DNA of 64,000 nt from NCBI GenBank assembly GCA_008501735.1, contig QQUF01000043.1, positions 1-64,000 on the forward strand. The letters run 5' to 3'. The position numbers were made by a program, and so were the translations under genes. The DNA is from Calditrichota bacterium. Its GTDB lineage: Bacteria > CLD3. Of the stretch, positions 43,215-52,785 are shown piece by piece; the first letter of the stretch is position 1, and each line of letters opens with the position of its first letter. The notes beneath the pieces were generated by a model. It was not told the origin of the DNA. It searched no databases and saw only the letters and a list, made by a program, of their open reading frames with translations.

Positions 43215-44189
43215 TCAAAAATCAATTTTAAAAAGCTGCCCTTTGTGGTCACTGAACCCGAAATTAATTGTTTCATAATTTTGAAATCTAACTTTCTCGT
43301 TACCTAGAGTGTGGTCAATTCCCCAAACAGGAAAAGCTCTTGGAAATGTTAGGTGAAACCCAATTCCAACTTCCGAATGAGCATTTCGCATTCCACTCAA
43401 ATTTAAATTTGAAGAGTAAAAAGGTGCGTTAAAGTCTCCTGAAATCAAAATTGGCAGTTCATTTTTTGAAGAAATCCATTTGTTCAAAAGTTCACTTTCT
43501 TTTAAATGCCAATCTGCTTTGTCGCTTGCTTTTTCGATTAAATCACTCAAACTACTTTTTTTGTCAAGGTAGAAAGCCTTCGTTGTGTGAACATTCACGA
43601 GCCAAATTTCTCTTTCCTGAATTTCAATTTTTAAAGCAAAAGTTCTGTAGCCAGTTATTGCTGTTTCTATAAAAGACTCTTTAGTGAGCAATGATTTTCT
43701 GATTCCAATAACTGATGAAAAAGGGCTATAGTTTTTATGCTCAAACTCTTCGTTTTCATTCATAGCATAAAATTTATAATCTGAAAGAACATCTGAAAAA
43801 GTTCTACGGTCTCTTTTTTTGACTTCTTGTAAGATTAGAAAATCTACTTTGTTTTTTTTACAAAATGTTTTGAACTCGGAAAGTTTTTCTTTTGTGTTGT
43901 GAATATTAAAACTTAAAACTGTGAACCCATTTTCACTTTCTATTGAGTTTCCAAAATTTAAACCAATAAAATAAATATTGATAAAAAAGAAGAATATAGA
44001 GATTATTGACACTAAACTTTTCTTTTGGAAACCAAAGTAACCAAAAATCAGAATTGATAAAAATGCCAAAATAAATCTTGGAGGATAACTAAAAATTAGC
44101 GAAGATTTTGCAAATTCTTCGAAAACGAAAAGAGGTGAAATTGAAAATATTATGAGAACCCAAAGTAAAATTTTAAAGAAAATTTTCAA
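43215..44189 (-). CDS. Membrane-anchored endonuclease/exonuclease/phosphatase-family protein
   Basis: A 324-residue protein with three hydrophobic N-terminal segments (up to about residue 80) and then an EEP domain: LSFNIHN, LILQEVKKRD with the metal-binding Glu, NVHTTK, LISGDFNAPFYSS, and a final SDHKG with the catalytic His. This plan is common for Bacteroidetes/FCB inner-membrane EEP proteins, thought to act on phospholipid headgroups or nucleic acids outside the cytoplasm. It starts 9 bases after the helical-repeat gene and is likely cotranscribed with it. Confidence 0.88.
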   Translation of the reverse strand: MKIFFKILLWVLIIFSISPLFVFEEFAKSSLIFSYPPRFILAFLSILIFGYFGFQKKSLVSIISIFFFFINIYFIGLNFGNSIESENGFTVLSFNIHNTKEKLSEFKTFCKKNKVDFLILQEVKKRDRRTFSDVLSDYKFYAMNENEEFEHKNYSPFSSVIGIRKSLLTKESFIETAITGYRTFALKIEIQEREIWLVNVHTTKAFYLDKKSSLSDLIEKASDKADWHLKESELLNKWISSKNELPILISGDFNAPFYSSNLNLSGMRNAHSEVGIGFHLTFPRAFPVWGIDHTLGNEKVRFQNYETINFGFSDHKGQLFKIDF

Positions 44190-44198
44190 ATGGTTAAC

Positions 44199-45185
44199 CT
44201 AATCTTCTTGAATTTCATTTTTGATATTTCTACAAATCTTGAGCTCAAGAACAGCACCTTTTAAATCCCCATTTTGGAATTCATTTTTAGCTTTATTAAA
44301 GTGAGTTTTTATTCTTTTGAGAATTCGCATTTTTCGTTTGGAAGGGTTTGTTTTAATTTTTTCTTGTAATAAATTAATTCGGTTATGGGCAACTAAGAGA
44401 AGATTTTCGACAAATTCAGTGGATAAATTGTCTTCTCCAAACTCTTCGTTAAAGTTTGTTTTAAGGGTTTTTCTAACAGATTCTGAAAGCTCAACAGCTT
44501 TATGAAAATCTTTTGCACTGAAATTTTGCCAAGCATTATCCTGTAAATTTTTTGCTGTGTTATAGTTTTCAATTGAAATGAAACCTTTGGCTTTTCTAAG
44601 GAAACTATCTGTGATTTTTATGAAGTTAAAAGCATCTGTTTCGGTTAAGTCTGCGTTATTAATCTTCGCCATTTTATAAGCAGTTTGTGCTAAATAATTT
44701 GCTTTGTCAGTATGAGTTTTTGCTCTTAAAAAATTTACATTTCTCATTTCAATTCTTGCTGAGTCCAACTTCTCATTTGCAAGAATGAATGTGTTAATTG
44801 ATTCGAAATTTTGTGCTTTGCGAACGTCAGGTCTTATTTTCTCCAAAAAATTTTCTGTTTGAAAAAAATTTTTAACGGTTTTTGAAGTACTAGCTCCATA
44901 AGTTGAATCAAGCAGATTAAAAATTGATTGCTTGGCTTCAAAAGTGCTTTTTAGTGCAATTCCAAATTTATTTCTTAATTGCATTTCACGTGCTTTTTTT
45001 AGACTATTCTTGGCACTTTCAAGATTTCCATTTTCAATTAAAGTTTTTTTCTGAAATTCTAAAATTTGAATTAGGTTTTCTGTTCTTTCTATCTCTTTGA
45101 GAAGTAAAGGATTAGAATAGGCGATTTGATTCAGATATAAAATAGCAATAAATAGTTTGAATAGAGTTTTTGCAATGTGTTTCAT
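44199..45185 (-). CDS. Exported helical-repeat protein of unknown function
   Basis: A TTG lies 9 bases upstream, but I start at the ATG at 45185, giving 328 residues. A signal peptide (FKLFIAILYLNQIAYS) precedes a wholly helical, lysine-rich sequence with a recurrent Asn-x-x-(K/R)-A pattern (NFLRAKTHTDKANYLAQTA, then NYNTAKNLQDNAWQNF), like degenerate TPR pairs. No family was recognised. It precedes the EEP-domain gene at 9 bases. Confidence 0.6.
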   Translation of the reverse strand: MKHIAKTLFKLFIAILYLNQIAYSNPLLLKEIERTENLIQILEFQKKTLIENGNLESAKNSLKKAREMQLRNKFGIALKSTFEAKQSIFNLLDSTYGASTSKTVKNFFQTENFLEKIRPDVRKAQNFESINTFILANEKLDSARIEMRNVNFLRAKTHTDKANYLAQTAYKMAKINNADLTETDAFNFIKITDSFLRKAKGFISIENYNTAKNLQDNAWQNFSAKDFHKAVELSESVRKTLKTNFNEEFGEDNLSTEFVENLLLVAHNRINLLQEKIKTNPSKRKMRILKRIKTHFNKAKNEFQNGDLKGAVLELKICRNIKNEIQED

Positions 45186-45221
45186 TTGGTACAAAAAATT
45201 AAAATTAGTGTACTTGTGGGG

Positions 45222-46943
45222 TCATTCGGACAAAATTAATCTTTTAAATTCTTTGTTAATCGTGCCAAATGCAACTTTTGAGAATAAATAATTTACATCG
45301 TCAATTTTTATGCCTAAATCTTTTCCACGCTCAATCGAACTTTTTGTAAACTCAAATTCATTAGGAGTTTTTGTTTCAAAAGTTAATTTTTCTAAGATAC
45401 TTTCTAATCTCAAATCACTTTTAGAGTTATCTAATTTTATTTTGTTTTCATTTAAATGTAAAGGTTTAAAATCTTTAGTCTCAATGACTTGGTAATTTCG
45501 CAAATATTTCATTTCAAAATTTTTTGCTTCTTCTTTGGTAACAAAAACAAACTTTCCTTTTGCACACCTAAATCCTTTAGCTTTTATTTCTTTCCAAAGT
45601 TCCCTTTCTTCAATTTCATAAATCAAAAGATTTGTTGCAAGTCTGACAGAATCTTTTCTTTTACTTAACCTATTAATCTCTACTCGAAAAATTTCGGGAA
45701 TGTCAAAAAACACGTCTTTTAATAAAATTTCAATTTGAGAGAGTGAAATGCCATTCTCAGTCAGAGAGAGAATTTTTTTGGGGTTCAACTTAAAAGTATT
45801 TTCCTTAAACAAATCACCAAACAAATTTGAAACAAAGATTGTTTTAAAGCTCTTTAATTCGTCAAATTTTACGATTGATTCCCTAATGAAATTATAGCTT
45901 TTGTTTGTATCGGAAGAGTAATTTCCAAGTAATTCGTTTGTGATTGAAAACTTTTGATTTTTGGAGTTAATGGAAACGAAACCGAGTTTTACAAAATCTT
46001 CAACAATGATTTTGGTTAAAAATGAAATCCGTTTTGAATTAAATCGAAAATTATTATTTAGGGTAAATGCATCAGAAAAATGAATTAGAAACCCTTCAGT
46101 TTTTTGAGAAATTTCTTCTAAAAATAGTTCTTGTCTCTCATTAAAAATATTTCTCACAGCGTTAAGAATTAACTTTGACCAATTTTCAAAATCTTTTGGG
46201 TGGTAAAATGGGAAGTAGATTGGTATGAAAGTTTTTATCCAACTGTTATAACAATCTTTGTGAACTTCTTTGAAATTATTTGAAACTAAATTTGAGAAAT
46301 CTTTAATCAATGACTCAGAAGTTAGGTTCTCAAAAATTCTTTTATAGAAAGTTTCAACCTCTGAAGAATTTGCAAGGCTGTGTTTCTTTAATATAAAATT
46401 TGAAAGAGCATTTTTGATTGGCAAACACTCTCCGAATGGAATTTCTTCTTTTGAAAATGTTGAAATTCGTTTTGATATGTTTGGAATAATTTTGTGATTT
46501 ATTAATGGAGATAATTTGAGTTTGAAGTTAAAATTCAAATTTGGTAGGGTAGAGTTTTCATCAATTTTTTCTAATATTCCAACGTTAACTAATTTAAAAA
46601 TTGATAAGGTTGAAAATGCATTTTGTTTCACCAAAATTTCTAAAGCATCTAAAAATGAAATTTGAGTTCTGAATGTTAATTCATACAAAATACTTTTTTC
46701 AGGAATTGTTAGCCTATGAAAAAAAATTGATATTTTTTTGTCATTTTTTAGAATGCTTACTATTTCTTTTATGGCTTGAACTTTGTTAAAAGAATTTCTC
46801 GTCTCATTTGAAAGGAGAAAAATTGCATACTTTAAATCTGAGAGGTTTAGTTTTTCAAGGTATTCATAACTCTTGTTTACATCTAATTCAGAACTTCCTG
46901 TTTTACTAATGCGGTTAAGTTCTTTGATGGATAAGGTATTCAT
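45222..46943 (-). CDS. Unknown protein, possibly helicase-associated (XPB/Ssl2 N-terminal-like)
   Basis: A 573-residue, lysine- and phenylalanine-rich cytoplasmic protein without signal or membrane segments. The N-terminus (NLSDLKYAIFLLSNETRN) and the late block (LTENGISLSQIEILLKDVFF, then RDSVRLATNLLIYEIEERE-like residues and CAKGKFVFVTKEEAKNFE) recall the helicase-associated winged-helix regions found before XPB-type helicases. No helicase motifs occur. Its start overlaps the stop of the 70-residue gene by four bases (ATGA), so the two are coupled. The family guess is weak. Confidence 0.45.
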   Translation of the reverse strand: MNTLSIKELNRISKTGSSELDVNKSYEYLEKLNLSDLKYAIFLLSNETRNSFNKVQAIKEIVSILKNDKKISIFFHRLTIPEKSILYELTFRTQISFLDALEILVKQNAFSTLSIFKLVNVGILEKIDENSTLPNLNFNFKLKLSPLINHKIIPNISKRISTFSKEEIPFGECLPIKNALSNFILKKHSLANSSEVETFYKRIFENLTSESLIKDFSNLVSNNFKEVHKDCYNSWIKTFIPIYFPFYHPKDFENWSKLILNAVRNIFNERQELFLEEISQKTEGFLIHFSDAFTLNNNFRFNSKRISFLTKIIVEDFVKLGFVSINSKNQKFSITNELLGNYSSDTNKSYNFIRESIVKFDELKSFKTIFVSNLFGDLFKENTFKLNPKKILSLTENGISLSQIEILLKDVFFDIPEIFRVEINRLSKRKDSVRLATNLLIYEIEERELWKEIKAKGFRCAKGKFVFVTKEEAKNFEMKYLRNYQVIETKDFKPLHLNENKIKLDNSKSDLRLESILEKLTFETKTPNEFEFTKSSIERGKDLGIKIDDVNYLFSKVAFGTINKEFKRLILSE

Positions 46944-47152
46944 TTTACCTCGAAATTATTTAGAGAGTAACCAAAATCATTGAGAGCTTTTTGGACTTGC
47001 TCCAAATTATTTGGAGAGATTAAAGCAATTTTATCCGAAAGTTTTGAAACAATTAGCCACTGCAAGCCACAAACCTTAAGCAAATGTTCCATAAGCTCAC
47101 TTGATTCGAATTCCAAAATTGCTAAGTCTGAATGTTTTTTTATATAATTCAT
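46940..47152 (-). CDS. Small protein coupled to the helicase-associated-like gene
   Basis: A 70-residue frame beginning MNYIKKHSDLAILEFESSEL with a compact mixed alpha/beta composition (LLKVCGLQWLIVSKLSDKIA, then a C-terminal helix LEQVQKALNDFGYS). The TGA overlaps the ATG of the 573-residue gene, strong evidence that it is translated. No family was recognised; in intact systems such a piece could be the N-terminal domain of a larger helicase-associated protein. Confidence 0.5.
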   Translation of the reverse strand: MNYIKKHSDLAILEFESSELMEHLLKVCGLQWLIVSKLSDKIALISPNNLEQVQKALNDFGYSLNNFEVK

Positions 47153-47154
47153 AA

Positions 47155-47193
47155 AAACAAAAAACTCCTCACAAGAAAACTTGCGAGGAGTTT
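47155..47193 (-). terminator. Terminator of the 933-residue T9SS cargo gene
   Basis: A 14-bp stem with loop of four (AAACTCCTC...GAGGAGTTT) has a G-U pair on the minus strand and a T-rich tail there. It separates the cargo gene from the downstream coupled pair. Confidence 0.85.
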
Positions 47194-47214
47194 AAAATTA
47201 AAGCCTCTTTTAAA

Positions 47215-50016
47215 TTACTTCAAAAGAACCATTTTTTTAGTTTGAACACCATTTTGAGTTGAGAATCTTGAGAAATAGATTCCACTTGCAACTTTGTTTC
47301 CATTGTTATCAGTTGCGTCCCAAGTAACATTTTGGTTTCCAGCGTTTACTGTTCCGTTTACTAAAGTTTTAACAAGTTGCCCGTTAATGTTAAAAACTGA
47401 CAATGTAACTTCTTGACGGTTAGCAACTGTAAACTCAATATTTGTAGTTGGGTTGAATGGGTTAGGGAAGTTTCCAACTAACTCGAATTCAGCAGGAACA
47501 TTTGTTCTGTCATTAACATCTACAATTTGAACGTCAACACTTGCAGGTGTAAATTGACTATCACCTTCGTCATAAACTGCAACAATTTTGTAGTGAACAG
47601 TTGCAACACCATTTGTTGGGTTTGCAAAGTTTTGCTCTGGAGCATTATCAATAAAAGAGTAAACATCTTGACCGTTTACAAAAGGAATTGATTCAGCACC
47701 AGCAACAATATTGTTGCTATTTGGTACGAAGTTAGGAAGTTCACCTGAATGAATTTTAAAAGTCTGTAAAGCATCAATACCAAAAATAGCAGCTGGTTTT
47801 GGAGCTTTTACAGAATTTAAAGTAATTGAAGAGTTGCTAACTCTTTGAGCACTTAAAGAAGAAATATCTCCATTTGGACTCATAGTGAAAACTTCGTTAT
47901 CATTTTGAGCAAAAGCAGCATTTGGAGTTGGTCCAGCAATACAATCAACTAATCTGTAGTTTGCTCTAACTTGTGGAATGTTTCCACCAATACTAGTAGT
48001 TGGATCTAAAGTGCTAATATCAGTCCAAGCACCTTGATTAATTCTAACCCAGTGATTTGTTGGTAAGAAAACAGTTCCGATTGCAGCAGATTGGTCATCA
48101 AAACCAATTGCAAAGTGACCAGCAACAGTTGAAGTAACTCTTGCAATTGCAACAAAATAATCACCAGGGTTAACAGCAACAGGTTGTTGTAAATCAAGAG
48201 TTTTCCAAACTCCTACATCGGCAGCAACAACATTGAATGTTTGTGATTGTCCGCCAATTACTGGAGTTGAAGAAGGAGTATTTGAAAAAGGATTCCAAGT
48301 ATAAGTTAAGAAGCTATAAGCATCTCCAACATAAGAAGTAGCTGTATTTGCAAAAAACAAAGAGATTGAATTTACATAAATTACACTGTTAGTTGTATTT
48401 TGGAATTTATTTCCACCTTCAATTGTATTTGCACCAGCTCCGATTCCACCTTCAGAAACATTGTCGTCCCAAGAAAGTGAATCAGTTAAAGCTACTCCAG
48501 GAGTTGTCCATTTTAATTCAGTTTGGTCAGTTGCACCTTGATTTGGCAAACAAGCTAAGAAGCCACCAACAGGTTGAGTAATTGCAACTCCATTTCCATA
48601 AATTAATGCTTGTTTATAAGGATTTTCATCATTTGTATGAACTCTTATGACTATAAAATAAGGAATTCCAGAAGTGTTTTCAGAAGTTGGAGTAAATTCA
48701 ATATCAACTACTAAATCATTTCCTGGAGAAACAGTTGCAGCAGGAGTTGCATTTGTGATGTTGAACATTGCAGGAGTAGAACCACCAAAAGGTTCAACAG
48801 AGATACTGTCAACTTGTAAATCAGCTTGTCCGGTATTAGAAATTGTTAAATTAAGAGTTGAAGTTGTATTTGTAACTACATCTCCGAAGTCATAAAACAT
48901 ATAGTCAAATTCTCCACCACCTAAAGCAGCAGGAGCTTCGAAAACATCAACTCCGTTTTCACCGTCAATTTCCATATTTGGTTGAAGGCTTGTAGAAGCA
49001 CCTTCAAACGCATAAAGATTTGCACCTGTGAAAGTTGCTGGGTCAATTCCGATTGCAAAATAAGACTCAGTTATGTTTCCAGCGTTGTCAACATCTTTTC
49101 TAATACAGTTGTTGAAAAATCTTCCATCAACAGTTGAAGCCCAAGTAATTCCAGCAACTGGAGTATTTCCACCAAGGAAAGTTCCAGAGTTATCTAAAAC
49201 AAAAATGTCAGTTGCATTGAGTCCTGAAGCATTTCCACCAACATCGTGAATTGTACTTGAAACTGGGTCATAACCAAATCCACCAGCAAAATCATCAGAA
49301 GTATAAGATGATTGGACTAAAACATTTCCAGTAGCATCAAATTTTACAAACTCAGAGTTTACAACTTCTTTTGCCCACCAATCGCCATTGTCATATGCGA
49401 TTCCGTTAAAAGCAACTCCATTTGCACCGCCCAAATTTGTAATGTCAGGTGTGATTGAAGAAGTCACAGTCGCTGAAGCGATGTTATAAACGTGAACCTC
49501 TGGATTTGGAATAAATTCGATTTGGATTCCAGTTGCACTGACCGCAAAATTAAAACCTTTCATAAAAAGAAGGTTTCCATTTCCATCAGAAGTCAAACCA
49601 GTGATACTGTCAATTCCAGCAACAGTAAAGTTTCCGTTTGGTTGAAAAAATGTTTGAGGAACTGGAGCAGCAGGGTTGTAAGTGTAACGAAAAACTGTTA
49701 AATTTCCCGCAGATGCTCTGTGGTTCGCTACATAAACCGTATCTCCAATAGCTGTAATTCCAAAAGGAGTTGCAGCAGTTGCTGGAGAAATAGCAATTGA
49801 ACCAACTAAGTCACCAGGGTTGTTATCAAGGAGATTTTGGTTGATTCCACCAGCAATCTCGTTGCTAGTTTTACCTGTTGAGATTGTACCTTCTAATCGA
49901 TTTAATTCGATTCTGTCGGCAAATCTCTCCATTGAAAATTGTTGCTCTGCAAAAGCAGTTCCAGCAATAGCCAAACCAGCAAAAAGAGCTACAAAGTTTT
50001 GTTTTTGAATTTTCAT
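47215..50016 (-). CDS. T9SS type A cargo with choice-of-anchor D-like domain
   Basis: I start at the ATG at 50016, which follows GGGAGG and begins a signal peptide (VALFAGLAIAGTAFA); 933 residues. The first ~350 residues have repeated beta motifs with LTSDGNGNLLFMKG and FGYDPVSSTIHDVGG, as in beta-propellers. An ASPM/HYDIN-like 'choice-of-anchor D' domain (about 375-480, with FGDVVTNTTSTLNLTISNTG) and a region with Fn3 character follow. The end is a standard sorting domain (VGNFPNPFNPTTNIEF, GIYFSRFST, KMVLLK). It should be exported to the cell surface. The ligand is unknown. Confidence 0.88.
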   Translation of the reverse strand: MKIQKQNFVALFAGLAIAGTAFAEQQFSMERFADRIELNRLEGTISTGKTSNEIAGGINQNLLDNNPGDLVGSIAISPATAATPFGITAIGDTVYVANHRASAGNLTVFRYTYNPAAPVPQTFFQPNGNFTVAGIDSITGLTSDGNGNLLFMKGFNFAVSATGIQIEFIPNPEVHVYNIASATVTSSITPDITNLGGANGVAFNGIAYDNGDWWAKEVVNSEFVKFDATGNVLVQSSYTSDDFAGGFGYDPVSSTIHDVGGNASGLNATDIFVLDNSGTFLGGNTPVAGITWASTVDGRFFNNCIRKDVDNAGNITESYFAIGIDPATFTGANLYAFEGASTSLQPNMEIDGENGVDVFEAPAALGGGEFDYMFYDFGDVVTNTTSTLNLTISNTGQADLQVDSISVEPFGGSTPAMFNITNATPAATVSPGNDLVVDIEFTPTSENTSGIPYFIVIRVHTNDENPYKQALIYGNGVAITQPVGGFLACLPNQGATDQTELKWTTPGVALTDSLSWDDNVSEGGIGAGANTIEGGNKFQNTTNSVIYVNSISLFFANTATSYVGDAYSFLTYTWNPFSNTPSSTPVIGGQSQTFNVVAADVGVWKTLDLQQPVAVNPGDYFVAIARVTSTVAGHFAIGFDDQSAAIGTVFLPTNHWVRINQGAWTDISTLDPTTSIGGNIPQVRANYRLVDCIAGPTPNAAFAQNDNEVFTMSPNGDISSLSAQRVSNSSITLNSVKAPKPAAIFGIDALQTFKIHSGELPNFVPNSNNIVAGAESIPFVNGQDVYSFIDNAPEQNFANPTNGVATVHYKIVAVYDEGDSQFTPASVDVQIVDVNDRTNVPAEFELVGNFPNPFNPTTNIEFTVANRQEVTLSVFNINGQLVKTLVNGTVNAGNQNVTWDATDNNGNKVASGIYFSRFSTQNGVQTKKMVLLK

Positions 50017-50034
50017 ACTTGAAAATCCTCCCAA

Positions 50035-50537
50035 ATTAAGTTAAAGGTTAGTAAGTTTTGACTCTTCGTAAAAATTCATCAAAAAACTTATCTTTTTAAA
50101 ATTCATAAATTTAATTATTTATTCCATAAAATAGAATTCGTAAACAACGAAAATAAGTAATAAATGATTCATTTAAAAGTTATTTTTATGACTTAAAAAT
50201 AGGTAGATAATTTTGGAGTTTCGAGCATTTAAAACTTAATTACTTGAGTAGCAACATTTTACGATTTAATGAAAGATTGCCAACATTAAGTTTGTAAAAA
50301 TAAATTCCACTTGAAACAGAGTTTCCAAAATTATCAATTCCATTTCAATTAAAAAATATATTTTATTATCTAAATCTTAAATTCAATCATTTGGGAAATT
50401 CTAATTCCAAAGCAATTCTTCTTCCTATCCGATAAGTTAGAAAGCCAAACTTATCGGTTCTTTAGGCAAAAAATATTTTCCTCCTTAAAATCCAAACAAT
50501 TCACAAAACTTCAATCAAAATTTTAAGGAGTAACAAA
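50035..50537. other. 503-bp intergenic region holding only a decayed sorting domain
   Basis: Apart from the sorting-domain remnant at 50240-50347, I see only AT-rich sequence. It separates the minus-strand T9SS cargo from the plus-strand lipoprotein/efflux block and must contain promoters for both directions, but none could be assigned. Confidence 0.6.
50240..50347 (-). pseudogene. Remnant of a T9SS C-terminal sorting domain
   Basis: On the minus strand 35 codons read NGIDNFGNSVSSGIYFYKLN and end KMLLLK-stop, matching the last third of a type A sorting domain, such as those ending at 19377, 47215 and 58821. The codon before it, normally TGG (WNG), is TGA at 50345-50347, and nothing recognisable precedes it. 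It has no start and is a relic of a lost cargo gene. Confidence 0.8.
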
Positions 50538-50984
50538 ATGTTTACTCAATCATTTCTCGGAATTTCACTCATTGCACTAATCGGACTCGTCTTTTCAGGT
50601 TGTTCTGATAGAAAAGGGAAGTTCTTCACACAATCCACAAAAGGCGACTTTGCTGTCAAACTCATTTCGTACGAGCTTGGTTTAAATGAAGAACAAAAGT
50701 CAGAACTTGACAAAATCGTTGATGAACTTTTGGCAATGGAATTCGAACACGAAAATTCCCACAAGAAAGTTAAAACTCAAATTATTGCCCAACTTGAAAA
50801 AGAGAACCCAAACGAGGCAGACTTAAACTTTCTCTTCGAAACTCAAGAAAAAGAATTTTCTGCAATGCGTAAATCTGTAATTTCCAAATTTGTAAGTTTT
50901 CATAAAATTTTGAATTCAGAGCAGAAATTGAAATTCAATGAACTTTTTCAAAAATATGGAAATGACAATTCGTACCATCACTAA
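50538..50984 (+). CDS. Spy/CpxP-like periplasmic lipoprotein
   Basis: A 148-residue lipoprotein with AAGGAG before the ATG and a lipobox ending LVFSGC. The mature part is helical and contains two LTxxQ-like motifs (LGLNEEQKSELDKIV and ILNSEQKLKFNELF) and a terminal NDNSYHH that could bind metal. This fits Spy/CpxP or the heavy-metal-sensor CnrX/ZraP group. It sits upstream of, and co-directional with, a MarR-efflux operon, so a stress or metal link is possible. A terminator follows it. Confidence 0.75.
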   Translation: MFTQSFLGISLIALIGLVFSGCSDRKGKFFTQSTKGDFAVKLISYELGLNEEQKSELDKIVDELLAMEFEHENSHKKVKTQIIAQLEKENPNEADLNFLFETQEKEFSAMRKSVISKFVSFHKILNSEQKLKFNELFQKYGNDNSYHH

Positions 50985-50986
50985 AC

Positions 50987-51028
50987 AAAATTCGTAATGA
51001 ACAAAGACTTTTGTTCATTACGAATTTT
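50987..51028 (+). terminator. Long-stem terminator after the Spy-like gene
   Basis: A perfect 19-bp stem (50987-51005 and 51010-51028, loop GACT) starts two bases after the stop codon. It ends in TTTT, and the AT-rich sequence after it is otherwise featureless. Confidence 0.8.
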
Positions 51029-51151
51029 AATATTTGTAGAAACAACTATTGTTTTTTAAATAATTTACTTTCTAATTAAAATAAATGCTTTAAATTCGAC
51101 TAAATTTTGCTAACCAAAGTGGTAAGTCAATTTTAAAATTTGGAGAACAAA

Positions 51152-51646
51152 ATGCAAGTTCCTCTTGGAAGGCGGTTTGCAATACTTTTTAGAAAAGTCA
51201 AAAACGCGATTTCTGAAAAATTACCAGAAGCTGTTGGTAGAGATTTTCCTATACTTGGAGTCTTGGCATTGTTAGATAAACCTTTGCAGCAAAATGAATT
51301 AGCTGAAAATTGTTTTTGCGATACACCAACTCTTGTTAAAGTTTTAGATAAATTTGAGAAATTAGAATTCTTAAAAAGAAAAAAAAGTGAAACTGATAGA
51401 CGAGTAAATCTTGTTCACATTACTGAAAAGGGCAAAAAATTAATGCCTGAAATATTTTGTGGTGTCTCAGAAGTTGAACAAATGATTTTTAATGATTTTA
51501 CAAAAGATGAGAAAGAAACATTTTTGAATTTACTTACAAAAATTGAAGTCAATCTGAAAGACTTCGAGCCAAAAACTGATAAATATATTGAAGAAAAAAT
51601 GGAAAAATTAAAACAACTAAACTTAAAGGCTACTAAAAGATGCTGA
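51152..51646 (+). CDS. MarR family transcriptional regulator
   Basis: Start at the ATG at 51152, after GGAG; 164 residues. The winged helix is clear: LDKPLQQNELAENCFCDTPT, then LVKVLDKFEKLEFLKRKKSE and the wing DRRVNLVHITEKGK. The two cysteines in the recognition region (NCFCD) might be redox-sensitive, as in OhrR/MexR-like MarR proteins. It is the first gene of the adaptor-RND-TolC operon, overlapping the adaptor start by seven bases, so it probably represses its own efflux genes. Confidence 0.92.
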   Translation: MQVPLGRRFAILFRKVKNAISEKLPEAVGRDFPILGVLALLDKPLQQNELAENCFCDTPTLVKVLDKFEKLEFLKRKKSETDRRVNLVHITEKGKKLMPEIFCGVSEVEQMIFNDFTKDEKETFLNLLTKIEVNLKDFEPKTDKYIEEKMEKLKQLNLKATKRC

Positions 51647-52785
51647 AACAAATTTGGGATAGAAAAACAATTGTTTACGGAATTCTAATTATTGTTTTTT
51701 CAATTGTAGGAATGAATTTTCTTGCAAATATGAAAAAAACTCCTCCTAGAAAAGCATTTGAAATTCCACCAAAACTTGTCGAAACTGTGAAAGTGAATTT
51801 GTCAAATAATTTTCCAAAAGTTGAGGCTTTTGGTAGAGCAACTTCAACTGAACCTGTAATGCTAATTGCAGAAGTTGGTGGAAAAATTGAAAAAGGAAAA
51901 GTTGACTTAAAAGAAGGTGCAAGGTTCAAAAAAGGTGATTTGATTTTTAAGGTTGATGAAAGACAAACAAAATATGATTTGCTTAGCAAAAGAAATGACT
52001 TGTTGAATTCTATTTCACAAATGCTTCCTGAGTTGCAACTTGACTTGCCTAAATCTTACAGTAATTGGCAAAAGTATTTTGATAATTTTGATTTAAATGC
52101 TGAAACTTCTGAATTACCTAAAACTCAAAACCCAAAAGAAACAATCTTTTTAGTTCGATACGGAGTTTTGAAAAATTTTTACGCAGTTAAAAAATTAGAA
52201 ATTTTATTTGAAAAACATTTTTTCAAAGCAGAGTTCGATGGTGAAATTTCTGAAGTTTTTACGAATACTTTTTCAACTGCAAGAGTTGGCTCTCAAATTG
52301 CAAAGATAATCCGTTCGGATAAATTTGAATTGGAAGTTCCTTTGAGCACTGAAGAAATTATTTGGGTTGAGAGAAATCAAGAAGTGGAAATTTTCGATTC
52401 GCGAGGTTCAGTTTTTTTGACAAGCGGTAAAATTAAAAGAGTTTCTAAAAAAGTGAATTTGAATGAGCAAACAATTAATGTTTTTCTTGAAGTTAGAAAT
52501 CCGAATGAACTAAATATTTTTCAAGGCGATTTTTTGCTTGCGAAGTTCAAGGGAAAGCCAATTGAAAACTCGTTTGAAATTCCAAGAAAAGCAATTTACA
52601 ATGATAAATTTGTTTATCTCGTAAATGAAAATAAACTTCAAAAACGTGAAGTCGAAATTGCCAAGTTTAATAAAGGAACTGCAATAATTTCAAATGGGCT
52701 TGAGGGAAATGAAATTTTATTGACGGAAGCTTTACAAAATGCATACGAAAATTTTCCTGTGAGATTGGCAAAGGGTTCTGAATAA
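51640..52785 (+). CDS. RND efflux periplasmic adaptor (membrane fusion protein)
   Basis: A 381-residue HlyD/MFP-type adaptor with an N-terminal membrane anchor (IVYGILIIVFSIVGMNFLA). The lipoyl-like region (LIAEVGGKIEKGKVDLKEGA, then FKKGDLIFKVDER) returns after a helical hairpin (FKAEFDGEISEVF), and is followed by beta-barrel and membrane-proximal domains. The hairpin contains an unusual proline-rich stretch (LPKTQNPKETIF). It should bridge the RND pump and the TolC-like channel; its stop shares a base with the RND start. Confidence 0.9.
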   Translation: MLKQIWDRKTIVYGILIIVFSIVGMNFLANMKKTPPRKAFEIPPKLVETVKVNLSNNFPKVEAFGRATSTEPVMLIAEVGGKIEKGKVDLKEGARFKKGDLIFKVDERQTKYDLLSKRNDLLNSISQMLPELQLDLPKSYSNWQKYFDNFDLNAETSELPKTQNPKETIFLVRYGVLKNFYAVKKLEILFEKHFFKAEFDGEISEVFTNTFSTARVGSQIAKIIRSDKFELEVPLSTEEIIWVERNQEVEIFDSRGSVFLTSGKIKRVSKKVNLNEQTINVFLEVRNPNELNIFQGDFLLAKFKGKPIENSFEIPRKAIYNDKFVYLVNENKLQKREVEIAKFNKGTAIISNGLEGNEILLTEALQNAYENFPVRLAKGSE

